DNA of 64,000 nt. Source: Hippopus hippopus (taxonomy: Eukaryota > Mollusca > Bivalvia > Cardiida > Cardiidae). Shown piece after piece: positions 1-10,038 of this stretch. Below the pieces are notes generated by a model, which did not search any database, had not been told where the DNA came from, and worked only from the letters and a program-made list of their open reading frames with translations. The translations under genes and the position numbers were made by a program. The number at the start of each line of letters is the position of its first letter. Position 1 is the first letter of the stretch. The DNA is taken from the NCBI GenBank assembly GCA_946811185.2, contig OX328106.1:44032311-44096310 (forward strand), read 5' to 3'.

Positions 1-802
1 TTCCCGCGCACTAGTTACCTACATGTAGGTAAAATGCCCGTGCCTCACAAACAGATAGAAATATGACGTAATTTACCTTACGTTTCTCGCGCTTGACGTA
101 ATATTGTAATGCGCTGCTATGCGGAGAGGGTACGCCACGGGGAATAACCGAAAAGAACTGTACTGAATTTTGATTAAGTCCCCCCCCCCCCAAGGATTAA
201 AAGCATAAAATAAATAGAATTTTTTTTTTCGGTGAAAGATCGAAATTTATTTCATCGAGTGAACATCATCGGTAATATTTTCACGAGTGGCTGCTGCGCC
301 ACTCGTGAAAATATTACCGATGATGTTCACTCGATGAAATAAATTTCGATCTTTCACCGTAAAAAACAAATATCCTCTATATCTTAGCATCTTGTCTGAA
401 TTCCACCATTAATCTATGCAGCGCATTTAAACATTTAAAACGTACTTGGTTCCCCTCATTCGAAATATATAGAGGATATTTGGGTTTTTTTAGGTAAAAG
501 AAATTTATGTCATCGAGTGTACGTCAGCGGTAATATTGCACAGCCACGAGTAGAAATAGTACCGATGATGTTCACTCCATGAATCAACACCGTTTTTTTT
601 TTGTTGTTGTTGTTGGGAATTTCGTCAAAATCCAGCAAAAATGTTTTCCGTAATTTCCCGTGGCGTTCTCTCCTCAACATAACAACGCATTTCAATACTA
701 CGTAAAGAGCGAGAAATGTAGGGTCGATACGCGTAAAGTACGTCATATTTCCCTTTGGTTGAATGGCACGCGCTGTTTACATAGGTAAAAAGTGCGCGGG
801 AA
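1..802. mobile_element. Large fold-back element with long terminal inverted repeats
   Basis: The outer arms are inverted copies: ttcccgcgcact at the window start matches the reverse complement of agtgcgcgggaa at 791-802. Similarity continues inward for about 170 bp (motifs aatatgacgta, tttctcgc, gaatgcg, acgccacggg). A second inner pair, aaatatcctctatat (about 368-382) against its complement near 463-478, shows the inverted repeat extends almost to a central spacer at about 383-462. The left arm also holds a near-perfect palindrome (222-367); the right arm has a decayed counterpart (485-600). No transposase is visible, so this is a non-autonomous fold-back or composite MITE. The left end may continue outside the window. 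Confidence 0.8.
222..367. repeat. Near-perfect 146-bp palindrome inside the fold-back element
   Basis: ggtgaaagatcgaaattt on the left is mirrored by aaatttcgatctttcacc on the right, with arms of roughly 70 bases around a centre near 294 (gagtggctgctgcgccactc). It lies inside the left arm of the surrounding fold-back element. Such long arms would extrude as a stable cruciform and are prone to deletion on cloning. Seen directly; function unknown. Confidence 0.9.
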
Positions 803-999
803 CTACTGTTTCCGCCTTAAATTGAAGAGTTAGAAAATATGAAATCGGTATTTTTCACTGGTCGTAACCGTGAAATATCGAACCATTATCCATCACTATT
901 TCTCGATAAACTACGATAAACTACCGAAAAGCATGAAATGAAAGAATCGTATACCCATTTTAACTGTAAATAAAAAAAAAAACAGCTTTTTATAAATTG

Positions 1000-1175
1000 T
1001 AGGCTAAATAGCTGTGTTTTTTGGCTATTGGCGGTTTACTGCAAACAGCCACTTTGTAAAAACAGCCTGCAAAAATAGCTATTTACAAATAATTGTAAAA
1101 AGCTTACTGCATTCTTTGGCTACTGGCTGTCAACTGTGAATAGCCACTACGTTGAAAAGCTGTTGTAATTTCAGA
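1000..1175. repeat. Divergent direct repeat, about 96-bp period
   Basis: Two imperfect direct copies each contain ttggcta(t/c)tggc, then ctg-aa-agccac and a run ending aacagc/aagctg (about 1020 and 1116). The remainder of 803-1340 shows A-rich sequence and no recognised gene or element. Confidence 0.5.
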
Positions 1176-1346
1176 TATATCAGATTATTGTCTAGACAAA
1201 CCTCTCCACTATAAGTTCTTCCATTTTCACATTCCTAATAAAGACGGGAAAAATGAATAATGGATGATGAAATTTCATGACACAACATGTTGCGCTGATA
1301 ATGGTAAATCCCAGTTTTTGCTCTGTATCGGACGATATCGATGTAT

Positions 1347-1560
1347 TAAAATTTTGCCAAACGACAAAATGAAGGATTTTTCAATAGTGACAGCATTTGC
1401 AGCCCAAAAATTAAATCTGTCTGGAAAGACGGAATTTGTCTATTAAAGGGCAGAAAACAGTGTGGGTAAAGGAAAAAGTGCTGTGCATTTTCTTTTTTTC
1501 AACAAAGTTTACCAAAGCTGTCTTCCTAAGGGTCGTTAAAACACGGGATGTTTGGGTTAA
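1347..1560 (+). mobile_element. Family E MITE (decayed)
   Basis: Contains the family E left motif ccaaacgacaaaat, the internal gacagcatttgcag, a decayed central hairpin near 1465-1500 and the right motif ggtcgttaaaacacggga ending in gggttaa. The 60-codon ORF at 1264-1446 overlaps it and is a chance reading frame. It directly precedes a family C copy. Confidence 0.7.
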
Positions 1561-1571
1561 TTTATTTTTCT

Positions 1572-1783
1572 TTAACCCTTATTCTGCTAAATAACTTAAA
1601 TGAAACGTTCAAGCCGATAGAAACAACATGAATTTGACTCTTTCAAAGATATTCTTTGGGAGAAAATATCTTCTTATCGGACAGTGTAGATCCAAGATCA
1701 GACTGCACGTTCTGTGCAGTCTGATCTTGATCTACACTGTCCGCAAAAGGTCAGTGAGTCGCGCTTAGCAGCCTAAGAGTTAA
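1572..1783 (+). mobile_element. Family C MITE, near full length (reference copy)
   Basis: Starts ttaacccttattctgctaaa and ends gcctaagagttaa, so both borders carry TTAA. Near the right end lies a strong palindrome: cagtgtagatc/agatcagactgcac pairs with gtgcagtctgatct/gatctacactg around 1680-1745, followed by gtgagtcgcgcttagcagc. About 210 bp, no coding capacity. The TTAA borders and CCC start resemble piggyBac-superfamily targets; transposase source inferred, not seen. Confidence 0.9.
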
Positions 1784-2028
1784 ATGCATTTCTTGACATG
1801 CTGACAAAAAGTTCCTGATATAATTGAAAGAAAACTCACACAACGATCAGGCCGACCGCCCACGTTATCCCAAAGAAGCCAGTTGTGTTCAACGTGGTGG
1901 TGTTTTTTTACCATGAAAACTGAAAGAATGCCTATTAAAGCCTTAGCTCTTTTCTGGGGTCGCTTATATCATTTTAAGCAGACTGCACTGAATAAGCAGT
2001 CCGTTCACGAATCTACGGTGATTGCTAA

Positions 2029-2461
2029 CCCTACGTTTACACCATAATCACAGCAGCCACGTTTCTGATAACCGTGGACAAAACTGGATTGATGTAATAC
2101 AACGCAGAGGAACGGGATAAGCAAACTTGATCGCATCAGAAGTTACCGGCACGTAACAAGCCGTAACAAGACTCAGAGACGATCCGTGTTTGGACGTGGA
2201 AGCCCATTTTTTCACCGGTATCGATCAGGCCGTAGTAGAACGCAACGATCAACCCGTTCCGCTACGGTCTGTTAGGTTTCTCATCAGCACCAGGACTGCC
2301 GTGGCAAATTTTTTGACAGTCAAAAAATCTGGCACGGCAACCCCGGCGATCTCGGTCTGACAAGTTTGCTTATCCCGTTCCTCTACGTTGTATTACGTCA
2401 ATCCTGTTTTGTCCACGGTTGTCAGAAAAGTGGCTGCCGGGAACATGGTGTAAACGTAGGG
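2029..2461. mobile_element. Family H inverted-repeat element, ~432 bp, ~100-bp terminal inverted repeats
   Basis: The left arm (ccctacgtttacacca, ccgtggacaaaac, ggaacgggataagcaaactt) recurs as reverse complement at 2361-2461. A second internal palindrome at 2296-2341 pairs ctgccgtggcaaattttttg with caaaaaatctggcacggca. No ORF. A further fragment of the same end (ggctgccgggaacatg..gttaacgtag) lies at 2608-2637, suggesting a second truncated copy or tandem duplication of the end. Confidence 0.85.
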
Positions 2462-2474
2462 TCCTCCCTTTCCC

Positions 2475-2493
2475 CCTCCCCCCCCCCCCCCCC
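2475..2493. repeat. Poly-C tract
   Basis: About 18 consecutive C residues just outside element H. Similar homopolymers occur at 180-191 and 10549-10561 (C) and 30540-30561 (G). Confidence 0.95.
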
Positions 2494-2653
2494 ACCACGG
2501 CTTGTCACGGATACCGTGAGATACCGTCAAGAGACTTAACTAAACTTGGTACTAGTAAATGGGGAAAAAAAAGCGAACAAAATCTCACGGCACACCACGT
2601 TGCCGTGGCTGCCGGGAACATGTTGTTAACGTAGTGTTATATCTGCAATTCCG

Positions 2654-2955
2654 AGACCCGGTAGCTCAGTCGGTAGCGTACAGGACGTTAAAACATGAGG
2701 TCGAAGATTCGATTCCAGGCTCGGCTAATTTCTTTCCGAAGTTTGATGATAGTTATTGCGACAGAACTGATTCCCCTCTCACCACTAACCATTGTTTCGA
2801 CGATGTTCATGTGGGAAAGCAGTCAGTGGTTGGGAAAGAATATTGTGCAGAATACCGGTAACAGAAACTCCAGGAAAGCATGGATAGGTAAACTCACCGC
2901 CGCGATATAACTGAAAAGATATTGAAAACGGCGATAAACACAACAATCAATTAAT
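2654..2955 (+). mobile_element. tRNA-derived SINE (type 1), plus orientation
   Basis: The head resembles a tRNA with pol III boxes: cggtagctcagtcggtagcg (A-box region) and gattcgattccaggctcgg (B-box region). The middle has gaagtttgatgatagttattgcgac and cgacgatgttcatgtggg; the 3' end has cgatataactgaa..attgaaaacggcg.taaacaca followed by caatcaatt. Same family as the copies at 7863-8171 and 61397-61711. The ORFs of 71-100 codons reading through it are not genes. Confidence 0.85.
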
Positions 2956-3017
2956 CATTTACCTGTAACGCATTTTTAAAAATGTACTGCAACTGCAAAT
3001 TCGTGGTCTTTTAGCTC

Positions 3018-3184
3018 TTAACCTGCTATATATGTGCAATGAAACTTTTCAGCTGAAAGTCGGAAAAATATCTTTTTATCTGACAAAGTAGATCCAAGAT
3101 CAGACTGCACGTTCTGTGCAGTCTGATCTTGATCTACATTGTACGCATGAGGTCCTTGAGTGACACATAGCAGCCTAAGGGTTA
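3018..3184 (+). mobile_element. Family C MITE, shortened
   Basis: Begins ttaacctgct, with the standard hairpin agatcagactgcac/gtgcagtctgatct at about 3095-3130, and ends gcagcctaagggttaa. About 45 bp shorter than the reference copy at 1572 because the left interior is deleted. Confidence 0.85.
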
Positions 3185-3297
3185 ACATGTATGAACATAT
3201 CTGTTTCAAGTATTTTGGCCTCAGTAGCTCAGATAAGCTATTGATGAGGACATCAGTATCGTAAATAATAACCAAAGAAAGTTTTCCTTTTTGAAGA

Positions 3298-3360
3298 CAG
3301 TGTAGATAAAGATCAGCCTGCACAGAACGATCCGTCGAAACTTAGATCTATACTGTCCAG
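3298..3360. mobile_element. Family C/D hairpin fragment
   Basis: cagtgtagataaagatcagcctgcacagaacg followed by ttagatctatactgtcc is one decayed hairpin of the C/D type, without recognisable ends. The core here reads atcagcctgcac, intermediate between the C/D core (atcagactgcac) and the A/B core (tcagcctgcgc). Confidence 0.6.
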
Positions 3361-3933
3361 GTCGTTTTGAGATATCCCAGGTCGACAGGTTTGGAACAAC
3401 AAATTCGTCCATATTTAAATGACTGAAAATGGCGGTTTAAATTTTTCGAAACTAAGATTTGATTTCTTCCTTCTCCTTTCACAGCCTGAAACATATATCA
3501 TTTCATTTGTAGATTGATAATAAGATTGTGGCATGATTTTCTTCTTGGAAATGGGGAAGGTTTTTTGTTTTTCAAAATATGGAAATGGGGAACTATGACT
3601 TTGATGAAGGGGTGGGGAAGGTGCAAAATGTTCAATCTTACATGTCATTTAGTTTTCACATAAGTGATCAACAGTTTCTCATGTTTCGGTGTAACAGCTG
3701 TTGGTTTATTCGATTAGCGTTGCCGATGTTGCTGTCTTGTTTTCTATGGACACGTCTGTTCGAGCCATCCCTACGGATTTGCCTTATCAACTGTTCGAAT
3801 ATTTGAGAGATTTACAATCGTTGATTTGTCTATTTTACATGTCTGTCTTCTCCAATAATCCGCCGAGCCCTGCAGCTTGGTCAGTATTAAACTGGGCTTG
3901 TATTCACCAACCACTGTTTTGAGCATTCTTGAT

Positions 3934-4146
3934 CTTACCCTTAACTTACTAAATAAGTTAAGTAAAACTTTCAAGTCGATAGGAAAAACCCCAAACATTA
4001 CTATTCTAAAGTTATCTTTTGGGGAAAAAATATCAACTAAATGGACAGTATAGATCCAAGATCAGACCGCACCTTCTTTTCAGTCTGACCTTGATCTACA
4101 CTGTCCGGAAAAGGTCCTTGAGTCGCGCTTAGCAGCATAAGAGTTA
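3934..4146 (+). mobile_element. Family C MITE
   Basis: Starts ttacccttaacttactaaat, ends gcagcataagagttaa, with a mutated hairpin (agatcagaccgcac..cagtctgacctt). It appears to interrupt a family K end: ttgtattcaccaaccactg lies just upstream at 3897-3920 with no matching K right end. Confidence 0.85.
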
Positions 4147-4315
4147 ATGCCCGAAAATTTCTAAATATCAAAGTTATGCAGTTTCTAACTGGTTAGACCA
4201 AATAGCTTAGAAAACATGCTAAATATGGCTAGACCAAACAGCTTGGAAAAATTGTGAAATAATGTCGTTATTTCACATAAGATGGTAGATTTAATTCAGA
4301 TGAAATTTTACTTGA

Positions 4316-4655
4316 CAAGTCCAAAAAAAAAAATTTTTTTTTAAGCGAGCATCTTGTGAGCTTCATAACATTTCTGAGGAGGAGTGTAATAAAATTTTAT
4401 TTCAAAAGCCAACGAAGTTTAGAATCTTTTAATCACGTAATAACAAAATCTTGCAAATTGTAGCTCCGAAAACGCAAACAATAGATGTACACGTTGTTTC
4501 CACGAAAAAACCCTGATTCAAATCTGTGAAGGAAGTATAATAATAACGTCACAGATTACGTCATTAAATGCTTATCTCAAACGTGTGTAGGATAAGAAAA
4601 TTTGCAATGGGTATATTACACTTAAAACTAAGGCAGGCTTTGTGATAAAAGAATA
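4316..4655 (+). mobile_element. Family F element, degraded
   Basis: Shares with the copies at 28.5-29.2 kb: aagcgagc, taataaaattttatttcaaa.gccaacg, tttaatcacgtaa, a decayed pair of CRE-like sites (aacgtcac..ttacgtcatt), ctcaaacgtgtgtaggataagaaa and gggtatattacac. No coding potential. Confidence 0.7.
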
Positions 4656-4984
4656 TTCGAAATGGTCACACTGAAATCCGGGGCGAACCTAAAAAGAGAG
4701 ATTCATTTCGCAATAAAATCGCTATGTAATCTGACTTCCTTCTTCTGTCGAGCGAAAAAGACAAACCTCCCAACTAATGTGTTTTTATATGCAAATTATG
4801 GGTGCAAATGCGACCCGTTTTTATTCCTGTAAAGCCAAAAAAAGATCTCATTTCAATCATTTTCCAATTCGTTCACACACACTGTAACAAAACAGTTCTT
4901 GACTTTTAACCGAGATTTCATTTTTTTTTTGCCCACAAAATTACATTCGAGAGAAAAAACTATATTTGTGTGAGATTGCATAAG

Positions 4985-5190
4985 TCTACTCTTTACCGAA
5001 CGATCCCGTGTTTTCAAGACACTGAGGAATAGGTTTCAGAAAAACATTGAGGGAAAAGGAGAAAATGCTGGTAACCAGCATTTTTTCCATTTCCTCACAA
5101 TGTTTTCTTCCCATTTGAAGCCCCATTTTATATGTCGTCTGTAAATGGTTTGAATTTTGACAAGTCCAAAGTTTTGTCGTGTGCTGAAGA
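4985..5190 (-). mobile_element. Family E MITE, minus orientation
   Basis: ctctttaccgaacgatcccg, central hairpin ggagaaaatgctgg/taaccagcattttttcc at about 5058-5093, then tcgtctgtaaatgg..gacaagtcc. The ORF at 4986-5222 is in this repeat. Confidence 0.75.
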
Positions 5191-5338
5191 GACATATGTG
5201 AAGCTTTTTGAGTCCCTCTCAATTGTACGAAATTTGAATAAAGACAAGTATTCGATTTTTGTTTTTTAGTGGGTTTTTTTTTTTGTGTGTGTGTTCAACA
5301 CAGTTTTGAGCAGTACTATGGATGTATCGTTGCGGACG

Positions 5339-5608
5339 TAGCCATGCTGTCTGATAAGGTCTTAGAGCATCTGCAAAAAGCATCGACTCAGGTCAGCCTG
5401 CGCAGTCCGCGCAGGCTGACCTGAAACGAAACTTTTTGCTATTGGATCAATTTTCTGTATATATCGAAGGATATTCTACCTTATGATTCAGTAACTGTAT
5501 ATTATTAGACGAAATGGATTCATGTACCCATGATTAGACGATGACTTGCTTGGTAAATATGAATCACGGGGATACATTAATCCCCCCCATTTCACAGAGC
5601 ATAGCTCA
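5339..5608 (+). mobile_element. Family A MITE, near full length (reference copy)
   Basis: Family A (~260 bp) runs tgagccatgctctg..gcatctgcaaaaag, a hairpin caggtcagcctgcgcag/tccgcgcaggctgacctg, cgaaactttt, caattttctg.atgtc, attctacctcatgattcag, acaaaatgga, gatgacttgcttgg, atgcatta..cccttttgccagagcatggctca. This copy has a mutated left end (gtagccatgctgtctg) and a good right end cagagcatagctca. No ORF or transposase. Confidence 0.85.
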
Positions 5609-6667
5609 TCCATAGTTTCGTTTCTGATGTGTTTACATTGTACCCATGCCACCAGATTCTGTTCCTTACGATCAGATCAACTTCTTGGCAAATAAGCGGA
5701 GAAGGAGCAAAGATCAGTTTCCTCTGCAAATTCTTTTTCAGAATGGATGGAGGGCAAGTTTTATTTGGCCGTCAATATTTGAATTACTTTCTTTTCTTCT
5801 TTTTTCGTTCCTTCGTATGGGTTCTTTTTACTGGATGACAAAAATTATTGACGGGTCAAAATCGAAATTTGCTGAAATTTGTCTTCCAAAAGGAAGAAAA
5901 ATTTACGGGAAACAGGCCACCAACAGTAATAAATTTTCTGTTTCACAAAACAACCAACTTCTTTGCAGTATGATGCTTGGATTGTTCACCAAATAATATT
6001 TCAAAGCCACAATGAGTATTCAATGTGAGTGCCTAAATTACATAATTTTGGTAGAGTTTTCATGTTTTACTTGCGTATTATTGCTGTATGATTCCATCTG
6101 AAATTTACTGACTTTACCCGACTGTTCGATTTCGGAAAACGCCAACACAAAACGATATCAGTTGAGCTGGGTTAGGTTACAGTGAATAATGAATTGGCTT
6201 GTAATTGCTTGAACTCCTGACTAACAGCTTTCGAAAACAAATGGAAAAAGAGCAGTTGTCGTAACAAGTAGATCTAGTTACATGTACCTTTGTCTCAAAA
6301 TCTTTTGCATATCATTCAAAGAATTCATTTTCCTTTCCTTCTTCAAGTTTGTGTCGATTTCATTGTCAATTTCATTAATGTAGATCTATTTGTTTAGATT
6401 ATAATAGCTTGCAATATAATTGGTTAGATACTCTGCAATGAAAAGGAATTTTTAAAGTCTGGAACCGTTCTTGGATCGAAGGTAAGGACGCTTGATTTGT
6501 GTATTGAGGAAATCCAACCGTAAAGGTCACGTGATAGTGCCTGTGGCAAGGCACTGCAAAGTCCAATCATTGTGCTGGTGACAGGATAAGCGAAATATCG
6601 CCGTAACATGACTGGAATTACTGTTAGACTCGTCGTCAATCCCCTATGTTCTTTTCTGGCATTGTTC
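5609..6667. other. About 1 kb with no recognised feature
   Basis: AT-rich sequence. Two overlapping plus-strand ORFs (5629-5838 and 5646-5996, 69 and 116 codons) and a minus ORF (6424-6732) have no recognisable domains and are most likely chance ORFs. Confidence 0.5.
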
Positions 6668-6900
6668 CTTAACTCTTTACCAAACGACAAAATTTTCGAC
6701 CACTCCAAATTAAAAGCATTTGCAGACGACAAAGAAAATGTGTCTTAAAATTGAATATTTTTTTTTTTGAAAGGTAGAAAACATTATGGGAAAAGGAGAA
6801 AATATTTGTTACCAGCATTTCCTCCTTTGCCCACAATGTTTTCAAAAGGCTTCTTCCTCGGGGTCGTTAAAAAGTAGAAATTGTGTGGTAAAGGGTCAAA
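6668..6900 (+). mobile_element. Family E MITE, full length (reference copy)
   Basis: Starts ttaactctttaccaaacgac, continues aaaattttcgacc..gcatttgcagacgacaaa and carries a central hairpin: gggaaaaggagaaaat with a loop near atttgttaccagcatt and tcctttgcccacaatg. It ends ggtcgttaaaa..gtggtaaagggtcaaa. The ends are inverted repeats (ctttaccaa / tggtaaag). TTAA at the left border. Confidence 0.85.
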
Positions 6901-6946
6901 CAATCAACTTCAATTCCATAGCATCGACCCTCTACCAGACTATCAA

Positions 6947-7115
6947 ATTTAAAGAGACCCTGATACTCATTTTCAGCCAGTTTTAACTAATTTTGTCTTT
7001 GTTTTATCAAACTATAGTCATTCTCATATCTTCATGCCAAATATTGCGCCTCACGGTTGCAAGGTTGCTTAGATTACGGTCGATAGAAAATGCATTTCGC
7101 TGAGTTGCGGCCTTC
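6947..7115 (-). mobile_element. Family J repeat fragment
   Basis: Reverse complement matches the plus-strand repeats at 20633-20990 and 42346-42635: gaccgtaatcta-gcaacct-gcaaccgt, tgccaaatattg (rc) and the tgataaaacaaagac region. Boundaries are approximate. Confidence 0.65.
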
Positions 7116-7199
7116 CATGTAAACAGACTCGTCGTTTCCGGTTTTTGAATCGAAGATTTCGATATGTCCGTTATACACTCGGATAGATTCGTATGATAA

Positions 7200-7450
7200 T
7201 CATGCATTCTGTCACGTGACTATATTTGACCTTCACCCTGCGTCTAATGAGGTAAACAAAGGAAAATGGAGGCTTCTCTGTTGCAGCCTCGATTTTCAGA
7301 CGGAGGTCGCGGCCTATATATGCAAATTACACCGTATCCGACTCTAGGCCGAAACCAACGATAAATTTCCGTGACGCACCGCCATTGTTTACAGCTCCGA
7401 TCGTCAGCCAGTTTTCTTCTGACCAATGTTCGGTTTCTAATACAAATCTC
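7200..7450. promoter_or_regulatory. Possible promoter-like CpG-richer island
   Basis: Locally CpG-richer than its surroundings, with an E-box (gtcacgtgac near 7211), TATA-like plus octamer-like tatatatgcaaattac (7315-7330) and gccattgtttac. A 33-codon ORF starts at 7266 on the plus strand and a 94-codon ORF runs on the minus strand at 7244-7528; neither has a known domain. It could be a promoter or first exon, or only an old repeat. Low confidence. Confidence 0.2.
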
Positions 7451-7633
7451 TGTGTTTCTTTTTTTCAAGTACACCATATATGTCAGTAATCTATCCATGT
7501 TTACACGAAGGACTGATTTCTGTACCATTCTAAATTGTTTGAAATTTAACAGCGTTTTTGCTCACCGGCTGTAGACGGGCATCTTTAAGCATCGTCTGTA
7601 TTGTTAGTAATTGCTGACGACAACTTAAGGTAT

Positions 7634-7861
7634 TTAACTCTTTACCAAACGACAAAATTTTAAACTGGTCGAAATTGAAAGCATTTGCAGATGACAAATT
7701 TAATGTGACTCAAAAATTAAAATTTGTTCTGGGAGGGTAGAAAACATTGCGAGAAAAGGAGAAAATGCTGGTTACCAGCATTTTCTCCTTTTCCCACGAT
7801 GTTTTCAAAAGGCTTCTTTTTCAGGGACGTGAAAACCAGGGATTGTTTGGGAAAGGGTTAA
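7634..7861 (+). mobile_element. Family E MITE, full length
   Basis: Starts ttaactctttaccaaacgac and ends gggaaagggttaa, with the intact hairpin ggagaaaatgctgg/ttaccagcattttctcc at 7756-7790. TTAA present on both borders. The type 1 SINE abuts immediately downstream. Confidence 0.9.
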
Positions 7862-7862
7862 A

Positions 7863-8171
7863 TGATTGATTGATTGTATGGTGTTTAACACCGTTTTCAA
7901 CATTATTTCAGTTATATCGCTGCTGCCAGTGCTCCTATCCATGCTTTTCTGGGGTTTCCTTTACCAGTACTCCGCATAATATTCTTTCCAAGCCATTGGC
8001 TGCTTTACCACATAACTATCGTCGAAACAATGATCAGCGGTGAGAGAGGAATGAATCCTGTCGCAATGACTGTCATCAATCCTCGGAAAGAAATTGGCCA
8101 AACCGGGGATCAAACCAGCGACCCCCTGTTCTTGAGTCCTGTACTCTACCGACTGCGCCACCGGGACTCGG
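7863..8171 (-). mobile_element. tRNA-derived SINE (type 1), minus orientation
   Basis: Reads in reverse: tail (attg)n at 7863-7876, ggtgtttaacaccgttttcaac, ttatatcgctg, gaggaatgaatcctgtcgcaatgac, then the tRNA-like head: ggggatcaaaccagcgaccccctg (B box, reverse) and ctaccgactgcgccaccggg (A box, reverse). The ORFs at 7961-8257 (minus) and 8030-8251 (plus) fall within it and are not genes. Confidence 0.9.
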
Positions 8172-8186
8172 CAGTTAAAATGATAG

Positions 8187-8312
8187 GTCGTGTCTTTGAA
8201 AAGGTAGAAATTTACTGGAAAATTACTGATTTCCAGTATTTTCTTCTTTAAAACCAAAATACTACAGCCATCTATCTAAGGGTCGTTTAGACACGGGATC
8301 GTTCGTTAAAGG
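8187..8312 (+). mobile_element. Family E MITE, right half only
   Basis: gaaaaggtagaaa, a weak hairpin around tgatttccagtattttcttc, then gggtcgttt.gacacgggat..gttaaagg. The left half is missing; the SINE ends 16 bases upstream, so the SINE may have landed in this copy or the two E pieces flanking it may be one split element. Confidence 0.65.
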
Positions 8313-8350
8313 ATAGTTTACGTCCCGACAACGAATATGACATGAAAATA

Positions 8351-8579
8351 TGAACCATGCTTTTGCAAAAGGGGGTTTAATGCATTTGTCCACGCAGGCT
8401 GATCTGGGTCGGAAGTTTTCGCTTTTAGTCAATTTTCTTCATGTCCAAGGACCATTCTACCACAAGACTCAGCCAATTTAGACACAACAGATTTTATGGT
8501 TCCATAAATATGCGATTACGTGCATGGTGTAATTTATCACGGAGATGAATTAAGCCTCCTTTTGTCAGAGAGCGACTCA
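8351..8579 (+). mobile_element. Family A MITE with deleted hairpin arm
   Basis: tgaaccatgcttttgcaaaagggggtttaatgcat then directly ccacgcaggctgatctggg: most of the left hairpin arm is gone. Right end agcctccttttgtcagagagcgactca. Confidence 0.8.
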
Positions 8580-8700
8580 CATGTAAATTTTGTCAGCAGC
8601 ATCGTAACCAGATAGGTTTAAGCGCTGTATTGTTACCGTGTTGTAACCGATAGTTCGCTTTGATAAAATGTAAATCTCGAACATTATTTGTGGAACCCAT

Positions 8701-8946
8701 TTACGCACTCTTTGCTAAACGACAAAATTTCAGACATGTCCAACTTGAAGGTTTTATAGACGACAATTTCTATGTGGCTAAAATGATGAGCTTTATCTTT
8801 GAAGGGTTGAAAACAATGTGGGATAAGAAGAAAACGTTGTTGACCAGCATGTCCTTCTTGAAAGAAGGTCTTTTCTCACATTGCTTTAAAAGGCCTTTTC
8901 CTCAGGTTCGTGAAAACACACAATTGCGTGGTATGAATTCTTTGAC
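8701..8946 (+). mobile_element. Family E MITE, diverged
   Basis: cactctttgctaaacgac, gacatgtccaacttgaag, tatagacgac, central hairpin decayed around gaaaacgttgttgaccagcat, right end ggttcgtgaaaacacacaattg. The 97-codon ORF at 8660-8953 is spurious. Confidence 0.7.
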
Positions 8947-9051
8947 ACTTTAAGAGCACCTGTACGCCTACATGTCGTTGTGGCGCCGCATGAGCGGCGG
9001 CACTATATTTTTATTCGCTAGTGCCTGCGGGGGTAGCCATATTGGATTCCG

Positions 9052-9144
9052 GGACATTTCGGCCCGTAACTGTTTCGGCCCATTACAATTTCGGCCCATA
9101 ACAATTTCGGTCCATTACAATTTCGGCCCATTACAATTTTGGCC
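9052..9144. repeat. 16-bp minisatellite, about six units
   Basis: Tandem units of the form cccattacaatttcgg (variants with cgtaactg, cataacaa and tccattac). The array is short and units differ by 1-3 bases. It sits inside the spurious 140-codon ORF at 8972-9394. Confidence 0.9.
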
Positions 9145-9314
9145 AATGGTCTGTATACCAATTGAAGGACACTTGAATGTTTCCTTTCATGTTTGTCTGT
9201 CAGCTTGCATGCTCCTACCTGTCCGGCTATCAGTCTGTTTGTTGATTGATTGCTTTTATATGAAATGTCCAGTCACCCCATATTGTTTACTACATGGACT
9301 GGTTCAGTGTTTTT

Positions 9315-9440
9315 TTTTTAACATACATGTAAAGATACGGTACTTTCATTACCAAATCGGCCCCGTACCAACTTTGTTTTTCTATTTGGACTGATTTTTT
9401 GTTTTTTAACATGTAAAATACCGTACTTTCATTGCCAGAT
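9315..9440. repeat. Short direct repeat, about 95-bp spacing
   Basis: ttaacatacatgtaaagata-cggtactttcatt-accaaatcgg at about 9319 recurs as taacatgtaaaata-ccgtactttcatt-gccagatcg at about 9407. Two copies only. Confidence 0.6.
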
Positions 9441-9756
9441 CGATAAAAACCAGATCGTATCCCAGATGGCCCAGAGTTTAAATATTTGTCATGTAGTATC
9501 ACCACGTGTGGACCTCTACGAAGTTTGTTCAAGTGATGCCCTTGGCGTAAAAAATTAACTCACTGTAATGTGCCCTATTTCAGAAACAACTGATTTGCGG
9601 CGCCATTGATGTTATGCATCAATATTTTCTTGTTTCTTTTGAGAATAAGTCATTACATGTACAGTGTATTGTTACCTACAGCGGTATTATCGAAATATTT
9701 GGCATTTATTTAGCAGCAGAATTTGTCATTTCAAACGACAGTCATGCAGAAAAATA

Positions 9757-10013
9757 TGAGCTATGCTCTGTGAAAATAGGGCTTAATGCATCTGCGAAAA
9801 GTATCGGCCCAGGTCAGCCTGCGCATTCCGCGCAGGCTGTCCTGGGCCGAAACTTTTCGCTATTAGTCGATTTTCTGCATGTCAGAGGATCAGTCTACTA
9901 CATGAATAAGTCGGTTGTTGAAAAATGTAGTTGTTTTGTATCCATAGCTGTGGGATAGCTTGCATTATATGATGGATTACGGAGATGTATTAAGCCCCCT
10001 TTTGCCAGATACG
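9757..10013 (+). mobile_element. Family A MITE
   Basis: tgagctatgctctgtg left end, hairpin ggcccaggtcagcctgcgca/ccgcgcaggctgtcctgggcc, right end gccccctttt gccaga (terminal bases decayed). Followed 25 bases later by an opposite-oriented A copy. Confidence 0.88.
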
Positions 10014-10038
10014 AAGACTGAAAGTGCATTTTTTCATA

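Noticed and set aside
2559..2861. 100-codon ORF with a DPVAQSVAYRT motif
   Set aside because: It translates the tRNA-like head of a type 1 SINE (tagctcagtcggtag read through); the matching motif in the 7961-8257 ORF comes from the opposite-oriented SINE.
9614..9958. ORF with GLNASAKSIGPGQPAHSAQA motif, also seen in many other ORFs
   Set aside because: The recurring ASAKSI.PGQPAQSAQA peptide is translation of the family A hairpin, not a protein family.
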